This document shows, piece by piece, positions 59,178 to 64,000 of a DNA stretch of 64,000 nucleotides (positions are counted from its first letter, which is position 1; each line of letters opens with the position of its first letter). The notes beneath the pieces are model-generated. The model made no database searches. It saw only the letters and a program-made list of their open reading frames with translations, and had not been told where the DNA came from. The stretch comes from Pedobacter sp. Leaf194 (GTDB taxonomy: Bacteria; Bacteroidota; Bacteroidia; Sphingobacteriales; Sphingobacteriaceae): contig NZ_LMPU01000001.1 of the NCBI RefSeq assembly GCF_001423945.1, forward strand, positions 270,373 through 334,372, read 5' to 3'. Position numbers and translations under genes: made by a program.

Positions 59178-61097
59178 CTAAAACTTCCAGCGAACAAAAG
59201 CTTCCATCGCTTCATACTCCGCTAAACCTAAAGCATCATAAGCTTTTGCAGTATCGCGATTGCGGTCTTCGGCTCTCTGCCAGAATTCCCTTGCATCGTC
59301 ACCTGGAAAAACAGCTCTGTCTTTCTGACTTTGGTGTTTAAAAATCGCGTATTTTTTGCGCTCAAGTTCCTGCGGACTAATTGGCACCGCCATTTCGATC
59401 TCATGGGTTTCGAACTCATGCCATGCGCCACGGTACATCCATAACCAGCAATCGTTTGCCCATTCTTCTGTTTTACGTAATTCAGTTAAAGCAGCTAAAA
59501 TAATATTAAAGCAAACCAAATGGGTGCCATGTGGGTCTTCAAAATCACCGGCTGCAAATATTTGCTGCGGTTTCACTTGTTGTAAAAGCTCAATCGTTAA
59601 CTGTACATCAGCATTTGTTACCGGTTTTTTTTGGTTTTTGCCACTTTCATAAAAAGGAAGCGCCTGAAAATGAATGTGGTCATCTTCAAGGCCACAATAC
59701 CGGGCACCGGCAATCGCTTCACCTTTCCTGATTAAGCCTTTAACAGTCTGAATTTCCGGAGTATCCACCTGGTTTGGCTTTTTCTGCTCGATAAAAGCCC
59801 TCATTTTATGATAGAGTTCTTGTAAATGGGTATTATCCATGCCCATCTTCTCGGTAAAATCAACATTAAATTCCACAAATCTCAAAGCGTCGTCGTCCCA
59901 AACTGCCGTGTTACCCGAGGTTTGATAAGCTACGTGTACATCATGTTTCTGATCGACTAAACGGATGAACGTTCCGCCCATAGAAATTACGTCATCATCA
60001 GGATGAGGAGAAAATATTATGACACGCTTTTTCGCAGGCTCTGCCCGCTCGGGGCGTTGCGAGTCGTCTGCATTTGGTTTACCGCCGGGCCAACCTGTAA
60101 TGGTATGCTGTAATTTGTTAAAAATATGGATGTTGATGTTATAAACAGGCCCTTTTTCGGTGGCAAGTTGTGCCATGCCATTATTGTTATAATCATCTTC
60201 AGTTAGTTTTAATATCGGTTTTTTTAGGGTATTTGCAAGCCAGATAACTGCTTTACGAATTAATGCGTCGGTCCAAACACAATCCTTAACCAACCAAGGG
60301 GTGTCAAATCTGGTCAAATTAGAGGCTGCCGGAGCATCTAAAATGAACTCTACATTATCAGAAAGTTGAAGATACGTTGCCGGAACTTCGCCAGAAATTT
60401 CACCTTCTACGGCTTTTTTAATAATTGAAGCTTTTTTACGGCTCCAAGCCATTAAAATAATCTCGCGAGCTTTAAAAATAGTTCCTATACCCATGGTGAT
60501 GGCTTTTGTAGGAACAAAACTTTTCCCACCAAAATCACGGGCAGCATCTCTTCGTGTTAAATCGTCCAATGTTACCAAACGCGTTCCGGAGTTTGGCGCA
60601 GAGCCTGGCTCATTGAAACCGATGTGACCAGTACGGCCGATACCCAAAATCTGAATGTCGAGGCCACCTAAATCTCCGATTTTCTTTTCATAATCCAAAC
60701 AAAAGGCAGGAATGTCTTCCAACGCCAGGGTTCCATCCGGAATGTGTACATTATTTTTATCGATATCGATATGGTCGAAAAGATTTTCGTTCATAAACGT
60801 AACGTAACTTTGCGCCGCATTTGGGAGCATCGGATAATATTCATCCAGGTTAAAAGTTATTACGTTTTTAAAACTTAAGCCTTCCTCTTTATGCAGTCTA
60901 ACCAGCTCGGCATAAACCGCAATCGGCGTAACACCTGTTGCTAAGCCCAGTACTGCAGGTGTGTTGGATGCTTGTTTTCTTTTGATGAGATCTGCGATGC
61001 GATGTGCAACATTTACAGAAGCAATTTTAGGATTTTCGAACACGCTTACCGGTAGTTTCTCGAAGCGCGTCTCCTCCAGTAGATTTAATCTTGCCAT
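59178..61097 (-). CDS. nagB: Glucosamine-6-phosphate deaminase fused to a PIG-L/LmbE deacetylase-like domain
   Basis: A 639-residue two-domain protein. Residues 1 to about 300 are a NagB domain: LATGVTPIAVYAELV, NLDEYYPM, and GIGRTGHIGFNEPGS, the active-site loop for conversion of glucosamine-6-phosphate to fructose-6-phosphate. After a linker, residues from about 350 form a PIG-L/LmbE domain with the metal-site SPHPDDDVISMGG and later EDPHGTHLVC. This fusion is known in Bacteroidota; the substrate of the second domain is not. The gene is in its own transcription unit. Confidence 0.95.
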   Translation of the reverse strand: MARLNLLEETRFEKLPVSVFENPKIASVNVAHRIADLIKRKQASNTPAVLGLATGVTPIAVYAELVRLHKEEGLSFKNVITFNLDEYYPMLPNAAQSYVTFMNENLFDHIDIDKNNVHIPDGTLALEDIPAFCLDYEKKIGDLGGLDIQILGIGRTGHIGFNEPGSAPNSGTRLVTLDDLTRRDAARDFGGKSFVPTKAITMGIGTIFKAREIILMAWSRKKASIIKKAVEGEISGEVPATYLQLSDNVEFILDAPAASNLTRFDTPWLVKDCVWTDALIRKAVIWLANTLKKPILKLTEDDYNNNGMAQLATEKGPVYNINIHIFNKLQHTITGWPGGKPNADDSQRPERAEPAKKRVIIFSPHPDDDVISMGGTFIRLVDQKHDVHVAYQTSGNTAVWDDDALRFVEFNVDFTEKMGMDNTHLQELYHKMRAFIEQKKPNQVDTPEIQTVKGLIRKGEAIAGARYCGLEDDHIHFQALPFYESGKNQKKPVTNADVQLTIELLQQVKPQQIFAAGDFEDPHGTHLVCFNIILAALTELRKTEEWANDCWLWMYRGAWHEFETHEIEMAVPISPQELERKKYAIFKHQSQKDRAVFPGDDAREFWQRAEDRNRDTAKAYDALGLAEYEAMEAFVRWKF

Positions 61098-61253
61098 TTT
61101 TTTTGTATGGATTTTAATGTACGGAGCAGTAAATATAGAAAGATATGGTCGGTTTTTAACAAAGGTTATTTACTTTTATTGCAACTATTTCCTTAAAATT
61201 GGCTTAGAGGCACAAACAAACGTTTGATCGTTCTCGCAATAAATCAAGCAATT

Positions 61254-62450
61254 ATGAATCTACAGTTAGAAAGACTCTATAAAAACGCAGGCAAAGATGA
61301 ACGCTTAATTATTGGCTTAATGAGTGGTACCTCGATGGATGGTTTAGATATTGCGCTTTGCAGTGTTAAGGGAAATGGTGCAGAAACCCAGATACGAATA
61401 CTCGAATTTGAAACTGGTGATTTTACAGATGATTTCAGGCAAAAAATAAAAGCTATCTTTTCTAAAAAGCAGGTTGATTTAGAATTGGTTTGCCTCATGA
61501 ACGAGCATATAGCAAACACTCATGCCGAGTTAATAAACGATGCATTGAAGCGTTGGGGTTACACTGCCGCCGAAATTGATTTTATTGCAAGCCATGGGCA
61601 AACGATATTTCATGCGCCGAAGGCACAACACCAATTACACGATTACCCAAACGGAACTCTGCAAATTGGCGATGGCGATCACATTGCTGTAAAAACGGGC
61701 ATTATCACTTTATCAGATTTCAGGCAAAAGCATTTGGCTGCGGGCGGTGAGGGTGCTCCGTTGGCGGTATATGGCGATTACCTGATTTTTTCGAAGAAAG
61801 ACGAAGACAGGATAATGCTTAATATAGGTGGGATTGCAAATTTTACCTATTTGCCCGGAAACCTGAACGCCAGCGAAATCTTTTCTACAGATGTTGGTCC
61901 GGGGAACACCATGATGGACCAATACGTGCAAAAATACTATGATGTTTTCTATGATAAAAATGCCGTGATCGCATCATCAGGAAAATTAAATGAAAAATTA
62001 TTTTTGGCATTACTTAACTGTAGGTTTTTTGATGGTGAATTCCCGAAAACGACAGGCCCTGAATTGTTCAATCTTAATTATTTGGCGTCAGCGCAAAAAG
62101 CCTCATCCACAGAAAACATTAACAAGGAGGATGTTATGGCAACACTTTGCCATTTCTCTGCCGAAACGATTTCAAACTCAGTAAAAAAATGCTTTGGAGA
62201 TGCTGCTGCTGCAAATGTTTTTATGAGTGGCGGTGGAATGCATAATCCATTACTCGTTAATTTGCTTAAAGCTAAACTGCCTCAATCTGTATTTAGGAGC
62301 ACAGAAGATTTAGGCATTAATCCCGATGCAAAGGAAGCCGTTTTATTTGCAGTTCTTGCTAACGAAACATTGTGCGGAAGCCCAATAAATTTTGGTAGAA
62401 GACAGGGCGTACCTTCCATTTGTATGGGTAAAATCAGTCTTCCTGAATAA
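61254..62450 (+). CDS. anmK: Anhydro-N-acetylmuramic acid kinase
   Basis: A 398-residue kinase that turns anhydro-MurNAc, released by peptidoglycan lysis, into MurNAc-6-phosphate. It has the ATP-binding start LIIGLMSGTSMDGLDIALC, the catalytic-type region DFIASHGQTIFH, and GGIANFTYLPG, typical of AnmK. The ATG at 61254 is preferred because it directly precedes conserved sequence; an upstream start at 61224 adds 10 residues. It diverges from nagB and precedes a SusC-type receptor. Confidence 0.94.
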   Translation: MNLQLERLYKNAGKDERLIIGLMSGTSMDGLDIALCSVKGNGAETQIRILEFETGDFTDDFRQKIKAIFSKKQVDLELVCLMNEHIANTHAELINDALKRWGYTAAEIDFIASHGQTIFHAPKAQHQLHDYPNGTLQIGDGDHIAVKTGIITLSDFRQKHLAAGGEGAPLAVYGDYLIFSKKDEDRIMLNIGGIANFTYLPGNLNASEIFSTDVGPGNTMMDQYVQKYYDVFYDKNAVIASSGKLNEKLFLALLNCRFFDGEFPKTTGPELFNLNYLASAQKASSTENINKEDVMATLCHFSAETISNSVKKCFGDAAAANVFMSGGGMHNPLLVNLLKAKLPQSVFRSTEDLGINPDAKEAVLFAVLANETLCGSPINFGRRQGVPSICMGKISLPE

Positions 62451-62455
62451 AAAAT

Positions 62456-62484
62456 TTTGTTTGCACGCAATTTTATTAAATTTG
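62456..62484 (+). promoter_or_regulatory. Bacteroidota-type promoter of the SusC gene
   Basis: TTTG at 62456-62459 is followed after 17 bases by TAAATTTG at 62477-62484, a perfect minus-7 match. Transcription would start near 62491, leaving a short leader before the ATG at 62517. Confidence 0.65.
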
Positions 62485-62516
62485 TTTTTATCCTAATCCT
62501 TACTAAATCCTAATTT

Positions 62517-64000
62517 ATGGAAAAATTTTACCTTAAATGGTCGCCAAGGTTTTTTACAATTTTGATGGCCCCATTGCTGCTACTCTTATTTACAGAGGTG
62601 GCAGGCGCTCAAACAAAGCGCTATACTATTAGCGGAAAGGTAACTGAAGCAACAACGAAAGAGCCAATTCCTGGCGCAGTTGTAAAAATTTTAAATACAA
62701 CCTTAGCCACAAGTACCGCCGCAAATGGAACTTACACTTTTGCTGTCGATTTGCCGGCCGGAAAGTACCAGGTTCAAATGTCATATGTTGGTTTTAAAAC
62801 CTTAACGCAAACGGCAGATTTAGGCGCCGGAGATCAGGTGCAGCTTAATGGGAGTTTAGCAACAGATGCGGTGGGCCTCGATGAGGTTATCGTTACCGGA
62901 ACATCACAAGGAACTACGAGAAAACAATTGGGAAGTTATGTGAGCACGGTAAAGGGCGACGATTTAAATAAAGCGCCAAGCGGAAATGTTCTAACAGCTT
63001 TGCAGGGCAAAACGCCTGGTGCACAAATTAGTCAGAACAATGGCGACCCAGCCGGCGGAATGTCGGTTAGATTACGTGGTATAAGTTCTGTTTATTCTTC
63101 ATCAGAGCCACTTTATATAATTGATGGCGTAATTGCCAATAACTCTACAACCCGGGTAACCAATACCTCTGGTAATTACGATGGAAATAACTTTGTGGGT
63201 TCCATTGGCCAAAACAGGATGGTTGATATCAGCCCATCCGATATTGATCACATTGAAGTTTTAAATGGCGCAGCCGCTGCGGCAATTTACGGTTCGCGTG
63301 CAAATGCGGGTGTGATTCAGATTTTTACCAAACGTGGCAAAAGTGGCGCTACTCAGGTTACGTTCAATACCAGCCTAACCATTAGCGAACTGCGCAAACA
63401 AATTGAAGTTAACCAGGCGCCGCTAAAATTTGGTGGCTCGGTAGATGCTTTTACTCAGGATATTATTCAAACGGTAGGCACGCCACCAGCTTTGCTTACG
63501 AATACAACGCCGGTTACACGATACAATTATCAGGATTATATTTTCCAAACCGGTGTAGGTACAGATAATTCTGTATCGGTTTCTGGTGGTAATGATAATA
63601 CAAAGTTCTACACATCTGCCGGTTACTTTAAAAACCAGGGCATTATTAAGAATACTGATTTTACAAGGTATAATTTTAAGGCAAATTTAGATCAGAAAAT
63701 TAATAACTGGGCCAGGATGACAGCTGGTTTCAATTATGTACATAGTGATGCTAATGAAAAACCGGATGGTAACTCGTTCTTCTCTCCGATGAACTCTGTA
63801 ACCATTATTGGTAATTTTCATGACATATTTAAAAGGGATGCCCTTGGCAATTTGCTGGCTGTTGGCGAGCGTGGCCGTGTAAATCCGGTATCGGTTATTG
63901 AAGACATAAAGCAGCGACAGTTTTCAAACCGCATTATTGCAAATACAGGCCTAAAATTAAATCCGGTTAAAAACTTAACTGTCGATTATACAATGGGCGT
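62517..64000 (+). CDS. SusC/RagA family TonB-linked outer-membrane protein, 5' part
   Basis: An open frame of 494 codons that runs off the right edge. It has a signal peptide (LLLLLFTEVAGAQ), a carboxypeptidase-regulatory-like domain (ISGKVTEATTKEPIPGAVV), a TonB-box-like DEVIVTG, and a plug domain with LQGKTPGAQISQNNG, MSVRLRGISS, PLYIIDGVI and IEVLNGAAAAAIYGSRAN, followed by barrel strands. SusC proteins import oligosaccharides or peptides with a SusD lipoprotein, which would lie beyond the window. The adjacent AnmK gene makes a link to muropeptides or amino sugars possible. Confidence 0.95.
   Translation, partial: MEKFYLKWSPRFFTILMAPLLLLLFTEVAGAQTKRYTISGKVTEATTKEPIPGAVVKILNTTLATSTAANGTYTFAVDLPAGKYQVQMSYVGFKTLTQTADLGAGDQVQLNGSLATDAVGLDEVIVTGTSQGTTRKQLGSYVSTVKGDDLNKAPSGNVLTALQGKTPGAQISQNNGDPAGGMSVRLRGISSVYSSSEPLYIIDGVIANNSTTRVTNTSGNYDGNNFVGSIGQNRMVDISPSDIDHIEVLNGAAAAAIYGSRANAGVIQIFTKRGKSGATQVTFNTSLTISELRKQIEVNQAPLKFGGSVDAFTQDIIQTVGTPPALLTNTTPVTRYNYQDYIFQTGVGTDNSVSVSGGNDNTKFYTSAGYFKNQGIIKNTDFTRYNFKANLDQKINNWARMTAGFNYVHSDANEKPDGNSFFSPMNSVTIIGNFHDIFKRDALGNLLAVGERGRVNPVSVIEDIKQRQFSNRIIANTGLKLNPVKNLTVDYTMG

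Noticed and set aside
1..64000. tRNA, rRNA, CRISPR array, prophage or intact insertion sequence
   Set aside because: Intergenic regions were read for cloverleaf, array or transposase signals and none was found.

Overview
The window is a chromosomal segment of a Bacteroidota bacterium, most likely Sphingobacteriaceae and Pedobacter-like. The evidence is a SusC/RagA TonB-linked receptor, a type IX secretion substrate beside a PorP/SprF protein, futalosine-pathway menaquinone genes, genes without Shine-Dalgarno sequences, and several promoters of the Bacteroidota form (TTTG, about 17-21 bases, TANNTTTG). No tRNA, rRNA, CRISPR array, prophage or intact insertion sequence was seen. Most genes are ordinary core or lineage-core genes; the unusual signals are small and local.

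Layout. 1-3954: the 3' end of a hybrid kinase with three receiver domains, a response regulator, CheR, CheB and another response regulator, as one unit without a chemoreceptor in view. 3951-9181 (minus): DUF3137 and LemA proteins, then two tandem AsmA-like envelope proteins. 9485-17039 (plus): miaB, a receiver-less sigma-54 activator, lptE, a TPR-like protein, secG, groES and groEL. 17361-22636: a 1418-residue PKD surface protein and its PorP/SprF partner. 22661-28155: MgtC, RDD protein, L-serine dehydratase, AEC transporter, Dps and a DEAD-box helicase. 28318-30829 (minus): Hsp20, a truncated glycosyltransferase behind two small membrane or exported proteins, and a sigma factor with a membrane partner. 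31149-35200: a PD40 lipoprotein, DUF4197, and an ECF sigma factor with a membrane anti-sigma-like protein.

35524-38572 (minus): PiT phosphate transporter, DUF47 partner and a PhoR-like kinase, with a clear Pho-box-like repeat ahead of the DUF47-PiT pair. 38619-44463 (minus): a predicted DNA-repair pair (radical SAM protein plus partner), small unknown proteins, an HD hydrolase, an XRE regulator and a THUMP RNA methyltransferase. 44533-47818 (plus): a DUF3127 protein ending in an SSB-like acidic tip, then an RprXY-like two-component pair. 47819-51409: mqnD, mqnB, a PTPS-type pterin synthase, folE and fabD. 51497-56128: a giant NtrY-like kinase and a coiled-coil membrane protein. 56339-64000: amino-sugar and cell-wall recycling genes (GHL10/DigH-like hydrolase, NagX/HGSNAT-like acyltransferase, NagB-PIG-L fusion, AnmK) followed by the start of a SusC receptor.

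Signals that gene calling alone misses: a diverged interspersed repeat family with three copies and a probable fourth, a separate CGTCATTG palindromic element, a 14-bp bulged palindrome in the miaB divergent region, a Pho box identical in form to TTAACA-N5-TTAACA, the SSB-like C-terminus of the DUF3127 protein, and several convergent gene pairs whose stop codons touch. No wholly new multi-gene system was found with confidence. The best leads are the SSB-like DUF3127 protein, the radical SAM DNA-repair pair, the Pho box and the cell-wall recycling neighbourhood.
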